64,000 bases of DNA from Oceanibacterium hippocampi (GTDB lineage: Bacteria > Pseudomonadota > Alphaproteobacteria > Sneathiellales > Sneathiellaceae), in NCBI RefSeq assembly GCF_900172325.1, contig NZ_FWFR01000001.1, forward strand, positions 1,814,335 through 1,878,334. Reading direction: 5' to 3'. Below are positions 8,984-17,418 of the stretch, piece by piece. How positions within the stretch are numbered: position 1 is the first letter of the stretch; the number at the start of each line of letters is the position of its first letter. The notes under the pieces were generated by a model, which worked only from the letters and a program-made list of their open reading frames with translations, made no database searches and had not been told where the DNA came from. Position numbers and translations under genes: made by a program.

Positions 8984-11074
8984 TCATGCTGATCGGTCGT
9001 CCGCTTCGACCCAGATCGCGGTGTCGTGGAAGGCGGCCCCGCCGACCGGGGCAGGGGAATCCGCGCCGGTCAGCAGGTTGATCCCCATTCCATCGATGAA
9101 GGCGCCGTTCGGCCAGACGCTTTCCACCACCACCACGCCCGGCTGCACGCCGTCGAAGATCTCGACATGGATGCGGAGCGAGCCGCGCCCGTTGCCGATG
9201 CGGGCGATCGCGCCGTCGGCGAGCCCGAGACGGGCGGCGTCGTCGGGATGCAGCATCAGGCTTGGCCGGCCCTCCCGTTTGATCGAGGTCGGGGTCTCGG
9301 TGAAGCTGGTGTTCAGGTAGTTGCGCGACGGCGCCGTGACCATGCGGAACGGGCAGCGCTCGGTCGCCTCGTCGATGGCGGTCCAGTGATCGGGCAGCCG
9401 CGGAATGTCGCGCTTCTGGCGGTCGAGCCGCTGCCAGTCGGGGGCGAAGCGGAACTTGCCGTCCGGGTGGCCGAAGCCGTCGAGGAAGTGGGCGGCCCGG
9501 AAATCCGGCGCGCAATCGATCCAGCGATCGGCCTCCAGGGTCTCGATATCGCCCCAGCCGGAGGATTTCAGCGTCGCGTCGACGATCTCCCGGGCGCTCA
9601 TCGAGAAACCCGGATGGCGGGCGCCCAGCCGTTCGGCGAGCCCGCAGATCACCTCGTGGTTGCTGCGCGTCCCCTCGAGCGGTTCGACGACCTTCGCGCC
9701 CATCAGGATATGGCTCTGGCCGCCTGCCTGGTAGACGTCGTCATGTTCCAGGAAGGTGGTTGCCGGCAGCACGATGTCGGCGACCGCCGCGGTTTCGGTC
9801 ATGAACTGCTCGTGCACGCAGACGAACAGGTCGTCCCGGGCGAAGCCGGCGTGAACCTTGGCAAGGTCCGGCGCGACGGTCATCGGATTGGTGCTCTGGA
9901 TCAGCATGCCGGTGACCGGCGGGCCGTCGCCCAGGTCCTGCGGATCGCCGGTCAGCACCGGGCCGATGCGCGACTGGTCGAGGACGCGGATCGACGGATC
10001 GCGGACGTCCAGTCCGTCGATCAGGCTGCGGTCCCAGTGGAAGATCGCGCCGTTGTTGTGGAAGGCGCCGCCGCCCTTGTAGCGCCACGAACCGGTGACC
10101 GCGGCGATCGAGGCGGCGGCATGCATGTTGATGGAGCCGTTGCGGCTGCGCGAGAAGCCGTAGCCGAGGCGGAGGTAGCTGCGCTTGTTCTGGCCGAGCA
10201 GATGGGCGAAGGCGGTGATTTCCGCCTCGTCGAGGCCGGTGATCGCCGCCGCCCAGGCCGGGTCCCGGGTCCGCAGATGCGCCTCGAGCTCGTCCGGCAC
10301 GTCGGTATATTGCTTCAGGTAATCCCGGTCGGCGTAGCCGTCGCGGAACAGCACGTGCATGACGGCGCAGGCCAGCGCGCCGTCGGTCCCGGGGCGCAGG
10401 CAGAGATGCATGTCGGCCTGCAGCGCCGTGCCGTTGCGGTAGGGGTCGACCACGACGATCTTCGCCGCCCGGTTCTTCCGCGCCTTGACCGCGTGGGTCA
10501 TGACATTGATCTGGGTGTTGACCGGGTTGGTCCCCCAGATGACGACGACGTCGGAATTGGCCATCTCGCGCGGGTCGGCGCCCATCAGCGCGCCGGTCCC
10601 CGCAATCCAGCCGGTCCAGGCGAGCGTCGTGCAGATCGTCGAATATTGCCCCGAATAGCGCATCGCGTGGCGCAGGCGATTGATCCCGTCGCGCTGCACC
10701 AGGCCCATCGTCCCGGCATAGAAATAGGGCCAGATCGTTTCCGAGCCGTATTTCGCGGCGAGTGCCCGGAAATTCTCGGCGACCTCGTCGAGGGCCGCGT
10801 CCCAGGAGATCGTCTGCCATTCGCCGGCGCCCTTGGCGCCCTTGCGGCGGAGCGGCCGGGTCAGCCGGTCGGGATGGTGATGGCGTTCGGCGTAGCGGGC
10901 GACCTTGGCGCAGATCACTCCGGCGGTATAGCTGTTGTCGGCCGCGCCGCGGATTCTGCCGATGCGCCGCCCGTCGAGCCGTTCGACCTCCAGCGCGCAG
11001 GTCGAGGGGCAATCGTGCGGGCAGGCGGACGGGCGGAAATCTAGCGTCGTTCCGGTTGATTCCAATGCTGCCAT
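8984..11074 (-). CDS. Molybdopterin-dependent oxidoreductase with one 4Fe-4S cluster
   Basis: A 696-residue protein of the DMSO-reductase/formate dehydrogenase superfamily. C18, C22, C26 and C55 (CPHDCPSTC, then ICAK) form the N-terminal 4Fe-4S site. The molybdopterin-binding region follows, with VVIWGTNPVNTQ and VVDPYRNGT, and the C-terminal dinucleotide-binding domain contains LMLHPDDAARLGL. No twin-arginine leader is visible, so it is probably cytoplasmic, and no electron-transfer subunit is encoded beside it. The ATG at 11074 has GGGAG upstream. The substrate cannot be told from sequence. It heads an operon with a complete ABC importer, which suggests it works on an imported compound. Confidence 0.85.
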   Translation of the reverse strand: MAALESTGTTLDFRPSACPHDCPSTCALEVERLDGRRIGRIRGAADNSYTAGVICAKVARYAERHHHPDRLTRPLRRKGAKGAGEWQTISWDAALDEVAENFRALAAKYGSETIWPYFYAGTMGLVQRDGINRLRHAMRYSGQYSTICTTLAWTGWIAGTGALMGADPREMANSDVVVIWGTNPVNTQINVMTHAVKARKNRAAKIVVVDPYRNGTALQADMHLCLRPGTDGALACAVMHVLFRDGYADRDYLKQYTDVPDELEAHLRTRDPAWAAAITGLDEAEITAFAHLLGQNKRSYLRLGYGFSRSRNGSINMHAAASIAAVTGSWRYKGGGAFHNNGAIFHWDRSLIDGLDVRDPSIRVLDQSRIGPVLTGDPQDLGDGPPVTGMLIQSTNPMTVAPDLAKVHAGFARDDLFVCVHEQFMTETAAVADIVLPATTFLEHDDVYQAGGQSHILMGAKVVEPLEGTRSNHEVICGLAERLGARHPGFSMSAREIVDATLKSSGWGDIETLEADRWIDCAPDFRAAHFLDGFGHPDGKFRFAPDWQRLDRQKRDIPRLPDHWTAIDEATERCPFRMVTAPSRNYLNTSFTETPTSIKREGRPSLMLHPDDAARLGLADGAIARIGNGRGSLRIHVEIFDGVQPGVVVVESVWPNGAFIDGMGINLLTGADSPAPVGGAAFHDTAIWVEADDRSA

Positions 11075-11223
11075 GCCCGTTCTCCCTGAGCCTCGCCACG
11101 CGCGCGGCCCCCGAAGGTAGAACGAGCGCGCAGGCGGGGCAACCGGCGAAAGGGCGCGGGATTGGCGCGGCTTTTCCGGCCATGCTATCGTGCCGGCCGT
11201 CGATCCGGAACGTCGGTTGCAAG

Positions 11224-13053
11224 GTGGCAGAACAGGACCAAACGACTAGCCAGGCGGACCCGAACAGGGGCCGTTCCCTCTACATGCGGCTGCTGCGCGA
11301 ATATGCCTGGCCGCACTGGAAGGCGCTTGCCGGATCGGTCCTGCTGATGGCGGTCGTGGCGGTGGTGACCGCGGCCACGGCGTGGATCCTGAAGCCGATC
11401 GTCGACGAGGTCTTCTTCGAGCAGAATCGCGACCGCATCATCCTGACAACGCTGGCGGTTTGCCTGCTGTTCCTGGTCAAGGGCGCGGCGACCTACGGCA
11501 ACGAGGTGCTGCTCAGCAATGTCGGGCAACGCATCGTCGCCCGCATCCAGGCCCGGCTCTACCGGGCGATCATCGGCTTCGATCTCGCCTGGTTCCACGA
11601 CATGACGTCCGGCAACATGGTGTCGCGATTCGTCTATGACACCCACCTGCTGCGCGAGGCGCTGTCGAAGACGATCATCGCCGCGGTCAAGGACAGCCTG
11701 ACCGCGCTGGCGCTGATCGGCCTGCTGTTCTGGCACGACTGGCAGCTGGCGGCGATCGTCTTCATCGTCATCCCGCCGGGCGCGGTCGCCATCCAGCGCC
11801 TTGGCAAGCGGATGCGCAAGGTCTCGACCCGCATCCAGCAGGAGACCGGCAGCTTCGCCAACGTCCTCGACGAGAGTTTCCGCGGCATCCGGGTGATCAA
11901 GAGCTACGGCACCGAGGAGGCGGAGATCGCCCGTGCCGAGGCGGCGATCGCCAAGCGCATGCGGGCGCTGATCCGCGCCGTCAGGATCGGCGCGGCGAGC
12001 AGCCCGGTGGTCGAGGTCATCGGCGGCGGGGCCTTCGCCCTGGTGATCTATTACGGTGGCAGCCGGGTGATCGACGGCACGACGACCCCGGGCACCTTCT
12101 TCTCCTTCATGGGCGCGCTGCTGATGGCCTATCCGCCGATGAAGGCGCTCGCACGGTTGAACGCCAAGATCCAGGAAGGCAAGGCAGCGGCGGTGCGGAT
12201 CTACGATCTGCTGGATGCCGCGCCGAAGGTCGTCGATCGCCCGGGCGCGGCGCCGTTCACCATCGGCGGCGGCGAGATCGTCTTCGAGCAGGTCGGCTTT
12301 TCCTACGACGGCCGGACGAAGGTACTGGAGGATCTGAGTTTCACCGTGCCGGCCGGCCGGCGCATCGCCCTGGTCGGCCCGTCGGGCGGCGGCAAGTCGA
12401 CGATCCTGAACCTCATCCCGCGCCTCTACGACGTCGACGGGGGGCGGATCACCATCGACGGCCATGACATCCGCGATCTCACGGTCGCCTCGCTGCGCCG
12501 GCAGATCGCCCTTGTCAGCCAGGACATCTTCCTCTTCAACGACACGATCCGCGCCAACATCGCCTATGGCAGCGGTGCCGACATCGATGACACGGCCATC
12601 TGGGCGGCGGCCGAGGCGGCGGCCGCGGCCGATTTCATCCGCGAGCAGCCCGATGGCCTCGACACCGTCGTCGGCAGCACCGGGGTGAAGCTTTCCGGCG
12701 GCCAGCGCCAGCGCCTCGCCATCGCCCGGGCGATCCTGCGCGACGCCCCGATCATCCTGCTCGACGAGGCGACCTCGGCGCTCGACAGCGAATCGGAGGA
12801 GCGCGTGCAGGCCGCCCTCGACCGGCTGATGCAGGGACGGACGACGCTGATCATCGCGCACCGGCTGTCGACCGTGCTCGACGCCGACCGGATATTCGTG
12901 ATCGTCGACGGCACGGTCGCCGAATCCGGCACCCATGGCGAGCTCAGCGCCCGCGACGGCGTCTACCGGGCGCTTACCAGCCGGCAGTTCGGCGAGCATC
13001 TGCCGCGTCTCGTGCCGCCGCCTTCCGGGGCCCGGGCCGGTGGGCACGGGTAA
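11224..13053 (+). CDS. msbA: MsbA-type lipid/lipopolysaccharide ABC exporter
   Basis: A 609-residue half-size exporter that flips a lipid across the inner membrane as a dimer. An N-terminal six-helix domain is followed by an ATPase domain with Walker A GPSGGGKST (385-393), signature KLSGGQRQRLAIARA, Walker B ILLDEATSALD and the H-loop IIAHRLST. The start is uncertain. I use the GTG at 11224 because it gives a normal length. The frame stays open upstream through the molybdoenzyme region, and an ATG at 11284 is the other choice. The following acyltransferase, waaA and lpxK genes indicate lipid A/core as cargo. Confidence 0.88.
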   Translation: MAEQDQTTSQADPNRGRSLYMRLLREYAWPHWKALAGSVLLMAVVAVVTAATAWILKPIVDEVFFEQNRDRIILTTLAVCLLFLVKGAATYGNEVLLSNVGQRIVARIQARLYRAIIGFDLAWFHDMTSGNMVSRFVYDTHLLREALSKTIIAAVKDSLTALALIGLLFWHDWQLAAIVFIVIPPGAVAIQRLGKRMRKVSTRIQQETGSFANVLDESFRGIRVIKSYGTEEAEIARAEAAIAKRMRALIRAVRIGAASSPVVEVIGGGAFALVIYYGGSRVIDGTTTPGTFFSFMGALLMAYPPMKALARLNAKIQEGKAAAVRIYDLLDAAPKVVDRPGAAPFTIGGGEIVFEQVGFSYDGRTKVLEDLSFTVPAGRRIALVGPSGGGKSTILNLIPRLYDVDGGRITIDGHDIRDLTVASLRRQIALVSQDIFLFNDTIRANIAYGSGADIDDTAIWAAAEAAAAADFIREQPDGLDTVVGSTGVKLSGGQRQRLAIARAILRDAPIILLDEATSALDSESEERVQAALDRLMQGRTTLIIAHRLSTVLDADRIFVIVDGTVAESGTHGELSARDGVYRALTSRQFGEHLPRLVPPPSGARAGGHG

Positions 13054-13059
13054 ACGCCA

Positions 13060-13800
13060 ATGCCGTTCTGGAAGCGATGGGCCCATAGCGCGATGGTCCG
13101 GCATCTCACCTGCCTGGTGATCGCCGGCTATATCTGGCTGGTTTTCCGAAGCGGCCGCTGGCGGGAACAGGGCGGCGAGGTGCCGCGCGGCTTCTGGGAT
13201 GCCGGGCGGCCGTTCATCATCGCCTTCTGGCACGGCCGGCTGCTGATGGTCCCGGTCTTCTGGCGACGCGGCCGGCGCCTCCGGGTGCTGATCTCGCAGC
13301 ACCGGGACGGCGCGCTGATTGCGGACAGCGTCGCCCATTTCGGGCTCGAGAACATCCGCGGCTCGTCCTCCAGGGGCGCGACCTCGGCGCTCCGCGCGAT
13401 GCTCCGCACGTTGCAGGAGGGCGATTGCGTCGGGATCACCCCGGACGGGCCGCGCGGGCCGCGCATGCGGGCGAGCGACGGCGTGGTCAAGCTCGCCTCG
13501 CGGGCCGGCGTGCCGATCGTGCCGGCGGCCTTCTCGGCACGCCGCCGTCGCCTGATGCCGAGCTGGGACCGCTTCGTCCTGCCAGCGCCGTTCTCATCCG
13601 GCCTGTTTCTCTGGGGCGAACCAATCGAGGTTCCGGCCCGGGCCGATGCGGCCGCCCTCGAGGTGGCGCGGGCCGATGTCGAACGGCGGCTGACCGCGCT
13701 TGCCGACGAGGCCGACCGGCTTTGCGGCCAGCCGCCGGTGCCGCCCGCCACGGCCGGCGATGCGCCGCGCGGCGCGGTCGGCGAGGCACGGACCGGGTGA
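13060..13800 (+). CDS. Lysophospholipid acyltransferase-like protein (DUF374)
   Basis: A 246-residue member of the DUF374 branch of the LPLAT superfamily. It has one N-terminal hydrophobic segment (HLTCLVIAGYIWLVF), the HGRLLMVP motif that includes the conserved histidine, RGSSSRGATSALRAML, and TPDGPRGPRM with the conserved proline/glycine run. These suggest acyl transfer at the inner membrane. In Gram-negative bacteria this family is often next to Kdo or lipid A genes, as here: msbA ends six bases before its ATG, and its stop overlaps the Kdo transferase start. The C-terminal 30 residues are low-complexity and Ala/Pro-rich. The acceptor lipid is not known. Confidence 0.85.
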   Translation: MPFWKRWAHSAMVRHLTCLVIAGYIWLVFRSGRWREQGGEVPRGFWDAGRPFIIAFWHGRLLMVPVFWRRGRRLRVLISQHRDGALIADSVAHFGLENIRGSSSRGATSALRAMLRTLQEGDCVGITPDGPRGPRMRASDGVVKLASRAGVPIVPAAFSARRRRLMPSWDRFVLPAPFSSGLFLWGEPIEVPARADAAALEVARADVERRLTALADEADRLCGQPPVPPATAGDAPRGAVGEARTG

Positions 13801-15074
13801 TCGGGCTCGGCACCTATCGCGCGCTGACCGACCTGTCGGCGCCGTTCATCGCGCTTTACCTGGCGCGGCGGCGGCAGCGCGGGGCGGAAGACGCCGAACG
13901 CTTCGGCGAACGGCTTGGCCGGCCGGGCCTCGACCGTCCGGAGGGGCCGCTGATCTGGGTCCATGCGGCGTCGGTCGGCGAGGCGCTGTCCGTCCTGCCG
14001 CTGATCGAGGAGGTGCTGGTCCGGCGGCCCGCCGCCCACGTGCTGCTGACGACCGGCACGGTCAGTTCGGCGGCGCTGGCCCGGGAGCGGCTGCCGGCAC
14101 GCGCCTTTCACCAGTATGTCCCGGTCGACCGGCGCGCCTACGTGCGGCGCTTTCTCGACCATTGGCGGCCCGATCTCGGGATCTGGGTGGAATCGGAAAT
14201 CTGGCCCAACCTGCTCTCGGAAACGGCGGCGCGCGGCACCCCGCTGATCCTCGTCAACGCCCGTATGTCCGAGCGTTCGTTCCGGACCTGGGGACGGCTG
14301 CCCGGGCTGATCCGCCCGCTGATCGGCGGCTTCGCGCTCTGCCTGGCGCAGAACGAGGGCGTGGCCGAGCGGCTCGAAGGGCTCGGCGCCCGTGCCGTCG
14401 CCTGCCGGGGCGATCTCAAATGGGCGGCGGCGCCTCTGCCGGTGGCGGTCGATCTCCGTGACCGCTTCGCCGCCGCGATCGGCGCCCGCCCGGTCTGGGT
14501 GGCCGCCTCGACCCACCCGGGCGAGGAGGCGATGCTGCTCGACGTGCATCGCCGGCTCGCGGCGCGCCTGCCCGGCCTCCTGACCATCCTGGTGCCGCGC
14601 CATCCGAAGCGCGGCGGCGAGATCGCGGCGCTGATCGCCGGCGCCGGCCTGGCTTCCGCCCGGCGTTCCGAAGGCGGGCTCCCGGACGAAGGTACGGCGA
14701 TCTATCTCGGCGACAGCCTCGGCGAACTCGGGCTCTTCTTCCGGCTTGCCCCGGTCGCCTTCGTTGGCGGCTCGCTGGTCCCTCTCGGCGGGCACAACCC
14801 GCTCGAACCGCTCCGTCTCGGCGCGATGGTGCTGTACGGTCCGCATATGGAGAATTTCGCCGATGCGGTCGCCCGGCTCGAAGCCTGCGGGGCCGGGGAG
14901 CGGGTCGCCGATCCGGCGGCGCTGGCCGATCGGCTCGCCGTGCTGCTGGCCAATCCGGAGACCAGCGCGACGCATGCCGCGGCCGGACGGCGGATCGCCG
15001 ACGGCGGGGCCGGCGTGCTGGCCCGCGTCGCCGACGAGATCGAGCCCTTCCTGCCACGGAACGGCGGGCCGTGA
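13797..15074 (+). CDS. waaA: 3-deoxy-D-manno-octulosonic acid (Kdo) transferase
   Basis: A 425-residue GT-B glycosyltransferase that adds Kdo to the lipid A precursor. The GTG at 13797 overlaps the previous stop (GTGA). An N-terminal hydrophobic stretch anchors it to the inner membrane. VHAASVGEAL contains the conserved glutamate E62 that acts as the base. Later segments GIWVESEIWPNLL, ILVNARMSERS and PLGGHNPLEP are diagnostic of WaaA/KdtA. Four genes in the same direction, msbA, DUF374, waaA and lpxK, have overlaps or gaps of only a few bases. They form one lipid A assembly and export operon. Whether one or two Kdo residues are added cannot be told. Confidence 0.94.
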   Translation: MIGLGTYRALTDLSAPFIALYLARRRQRGAEDAERFGERLGRPGLDRPEGPLIWVHAASVGEALSVLPLIEEVLVRRPAAHVLLTTGTVSSAALARERLPARAFHQYVPVDRRAYVRRFLDHWRPDLGIWVESEIWPNLLSETAARGTPLILVNARMSERSFRTWGRLPGLIRPLIGGFALCLAQNEGVAERLEGLGARAVACRGDLKWAAAPLPVAVDLRDRFAAAIGARPVWVAASTHPGEEAMLLDVHRRLAARLPGLLTILVPRHPKRGGEIAALIAGAGLASARRSEGGLPDEGTAIYLGDSLGELGLFFRLAPVAFVGGSLVPLGGHNPLEPLRLGAMVLYGPHMENFADAVARLEACGAGERVADPAALADRLAVLLANPETSATHAAAGRRIADGGAGVLARVADEIEPFLPRNGGP

Positions 15075-16063
15075 AGACGCCGGGCTGGTGGGGACGCGAC
15101 GGCGGCGCGATGGCCGTCCTGTTCGGCCCTGTCGCCGCCCTCTATCGCGGGCTCGGCCGTTTCAGGGCGGTGGGCGTGCGGCCGGTAAAGGTCGGTGTGC
15201 CGGTCATCTGCGTCGGCAACCTGACCGCCGGCGGCGCCGGCAAGACGCCGACCGCGCTGGCGCTGGCCGCCCTGCTGGACCGCGCGGACCTGCGGTTCCT
15301 GACCCGTGGCTACGGCGGCCGCCTGAAGGGTCCGCTCCGGGTCGACCCGGCGATCCATACGGCGGCGGATGTCGGCGACGAGGCCCTGCTGCTCGCCCGC
15401 GCGGCGCCGACCTGGCTTGCCCGCGACCGGGTGCGGGGGGCGCGGGCCGCTGTCGCCGACGGCGCCGGGCTGATCGTGATGGATGACGGGTTCCAGAACC
15501 CGGCCCTGCACAAGGACCTGTCGATCGTCGTCGTCGATGCGGGGTTCGGCTTCGGCAACGGCCGGCTGATGCCGGCAGGCCCGCTGCGGGAGCCGGTTGC
15601 CGCCGGCCTGGCGCGGGCCGACATCCTCTTGCTGATCGAGGACGGGGGCGAGGCGGCGGACAACGGGTTGCCGCGTGCCCTGCCGCCGGGGCTTCCCTTC
15701 TTCCGCGCCTGCTTCCGCCCGGCGACCGACCCGGCCGCCTTCGACGGCCAGCCGCTTTTCGCCTTCGCCGGGATCGGACGGCCGGAGAAATTCTTCCTGA
15801 GCCTGCAACAGGCGGGACACCGCCTCGCCGGGACGCGCGGCTTCGCCGACCATCACCGCTACCGGGCGGAGGAACTGATGGAGATCGTGGAAATCTCGGT
15901 CGCGCTGGGCGCCCAGCCGGTCACGACCGCGAAGGACGCCGTGCGGCTCGGCCCGACGGAACGGGAAATGGTGAGGATATTCGAGGTTTCCCTCGAATTC
16001 GCCGATCCGGAGGATTTGCGCCGGCTGATCGAGACAGCGCTCGCGGCCGGAAAGCGAGCCTGA
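15071..16063 (+). CDS. lpxK: Tetraacyldisaccharide 4'-kinase
   Basis: A 330-residue membrane-associated kinase that phosphorylates the 4' position of the lipid A disaccharide precursor. A GTG at 15071 overlaps the waaA stop by four bases. The P-loop is GGAGKTP (residues 54-60) after CVGNLTA, followed by LTRGYGGR, and MDDGFQNP is the conserved acidic motif. Length is normal for the family. Near the C-terminus, DHHRYRAEEL and VTTAKDAVRL also agree with LpxK. It ends eight bases before the convergent leucine dehydrogenase gene, and I see no clear terminator between them. Confidence 0.95.
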   Translation: MKTPGWWGRDGGAMAVLFGPVAALYRGLGRFRAVGVRPVKVGVPVICVGNLTAGGAGKTPTALALAALLDRADLRFLTRGYGGRLKGPLRVDPAIHTAADVGDEALLLARAAPTWLARDRVRGARAAVADGAGLIVMDDGFQNPALHKDLSIVVVDAGFGFGNGRLMPAGPLREPVAAGLARADILLLIEDGGEAADNGLPRALPPGLPFFRACFRPATDPAAFDGQPLFAFAGIGRPEKFFLSLQQAGHRLAGTRGFADHHRYRAEELMEIVEISVALGAQPVTTAKDAVRLGPTEREMVRIFEVSLEFADPEDLRRLIETALAAGKRA

Positions 16064-16071
16064 GAGAGGCC

Positions 16072-17139
16072 TCAGCCGGCGAGCGCCACCGGGGCCCGTG
16101 CGGCGCGGGCGGCGACGATCCGTTCGCGTGCCATCGCGTCGGCGAGCCGGTTGGTGGGAACGTCTTCCCGGGCCGAGCGCACGAAGATCTGGGTCAGGGT
16201 TTCGCCGATCGATTCGACATGCGCCATCGCCCGGTCGCGGTCGAAGCGCGGACCCTCGTGACTGATGAAGATGATGCCGCCGGCGTTGATGACATAGTCG
16301 GGCGCGTAGAGCACGCCGCGGGCGCGCAGCGCCTCGCCGTGGCAATCCTCGGCAAGCTGGTTGTTCGCGGCGCCGGCGACAACGGTCGCCTTCAGGCGCG
16401 GGATCGTCTGGTCGTTCAGGATGGCGCCGAGCGCGCAGGGCGCGACGACGTCGACGTCCTGGAACAGGATTGTCGCCGGATCGACGGCGGTCGCGCCGAA
16501 GCGTTCGACGGCCTCGGCGACATTGTCGGCGAAGATGTCGGCGACGACGAGGCTGCCGCCGGCCGCGTGCAGATGCCCGGCAAGGCCCATGCCGACATGG
16601 CCGAGACCCTGGATCGCGACGCGGATGCCGCGCAGGTCGTCGGCGCCGAGCCGGTGGCGCACGGCGGCGCGCAGGCCGGCAAAGACGCCGCGCGCGGTCG
16701 CCGGGGAGGGATCGCCGGCGCCGCCCTCGCCGATGCCGGCGATGTGGCGGGTCGACTTGCGCGCCTCTTCCAGGTCCTCGACGGAAGTGCCGACATCCTC
16801 GGCCGCGATATAGGTGCCGCCGAGACGCTCGACCGCATCTCCGAAGGCGCGGAACAGGGCCGGGCTCTTCTCGCGGCGCGGATCGCCGATGATGACCGAC
16901 TTGCCGCCGCCGAGATCGAGACCGGCGAGCGCCGACTTGTAGGTCATGCCGCGCGACAGGCGGAGCGCATCGGTGAGCGCCTCCCCGTCGTTCGCGTAGG
17001 GCCACATGCGGGTGCCGCCGAGCGCCGGGCCGAGCGTGGTGTCGTGAACGGCGATGATCGCCTTCAGGCCGGTCGCCCGGTCATGGCAGAAAAGGACGTC
17101 TTCGTGATTGTCGAACGCGGGATGGGAAAACACCGACAT
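16072..17139 (-). CDS. Leucine dehydrogenase (Glu/Leu/Phe/Val dehydrogenase family)
   Basis: A 355-residue NAD-dependent amino acid dehydrogenase, likely oxidising leucine and related branched amino acids to keto acids. The ATG at 17139 has GGAGG ten bases upstream. A longer frame to 17202 has no such site. The substrate and catalytic region has PALGGTRMWP, then YKSALAGLDLGGGKS, in which K68 and K80 take the positions of the catalytic lysines of Bacillus leucine dehydrogenase. A Rossmann GLGHVGMGL motif binds NAD, and CALGAILND follows. It supplies keto acid to the leucine pathway whose genes start this window, but lies 13 kb away and is transcribed separately. Confidence 0.88.
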   Translation of the reverse strand: MSVFSHPAFDNHEDVLFCHDRATGLKAIIAVHDTTLGPALGGTRMWPYANDGEALTDALRLSRGMTYKSALAGLDLGGGKSVIIGDPRREKSPALFRAFGDAVERLGGTYIAAEDVGTSVEDLEEARKSTRHIAGIGEGGAGDPSPATARGVFAGLRAAVRHRLGADDLRGIRVAIQGLGHVGMGLAGHLHAAGGSLVVADIFADNVAEAVERFGATAVDPATILFQDVDVVAPCALGAILNDQTIPRLKATVVAGAANNQLAEDCHGEALRARGVLYAPDYVINAGGIIFISHEGPRFDRDRAMAHVESIGETLTQIFVRSAREDVPTNRLADAMARERIVAARAARAPVALAG

Positions 17140-17196
17140 GACGGAAAACCTCCAACCGGTTCTGTCCGGATGCATGACAAATGATTGTCCTAGAGG

Positions 17197-17226
17197 TTCC
17201 ATCGAACAGTATAATATTCAATGAAA
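17197..17226 (-). promoter_or_regulatory. Possible promoter/operator region of the leucine dehydrogenase gene
   Basis: The strand read toward the leucine dehydrogenase has a good -10-like TATACT (17208-17213) in an unusually AT-rich stretch. I cannot find a convincing -35. The box is flanked by an imperfect inverted repeat, TTCCATCGAA (17197-17206) and TTCAATGAAA (17217-17226), spaced by ten bases, which could be a regulator site. Such weak promoters with a flanking operator are often activator dependent. No regulator gene lies next to it. Confidence 0.35.
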
Positions 17227-17267
17227 ATCAGGGGCTTGGCGAAATTCGCAGGAATTGTGCGAGGCCC

Positions 17268-17295
17268 CCGGGCAACTCGATGAATTGTTGCCCGG
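17268..17295. other. Nine-base perfect inverted repeat in an intergenic spacer
   Basis: CCGGGCAAC (17268-17276) and GTTGCCCGG (17287-17295) pair perfectly around a ten-base loop. The spacer from 17140 to 17418 separates the alcohol dehydrogenase stop from the leucine dehydrogenase start, both on the minus strand. The hairpin could end the upstream transcript, but no T-run follows on either strand. Nothing else recognisable lies in the rest of this roughly 280-base spacer apart from the AT-rich promoter-like part near the leucine dehydrogenase. Confidence 0.45.
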
Positions 17296-17418
17296 CCCGC
17301 CGCGCGCGCGAAATTAAACGCTGAATGGTAAGACGTCCTGACGCGGGGACGGACCGTCGGTCAGGCAGTGACTCGACGGCCCGCCATCCATGACGGATCG
17401 CGTAATGTCAGGCGCGTT

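Noticed and set aside
17179-17189. Short GACAA/TTGTC inverted repeat ahead of leucine dehydrogenase as a further MarR site
   Set aside because: It has a four-base spacer instead of five and lacks the flanking bases of the two operators at 23524-23569, so it is probably chance.
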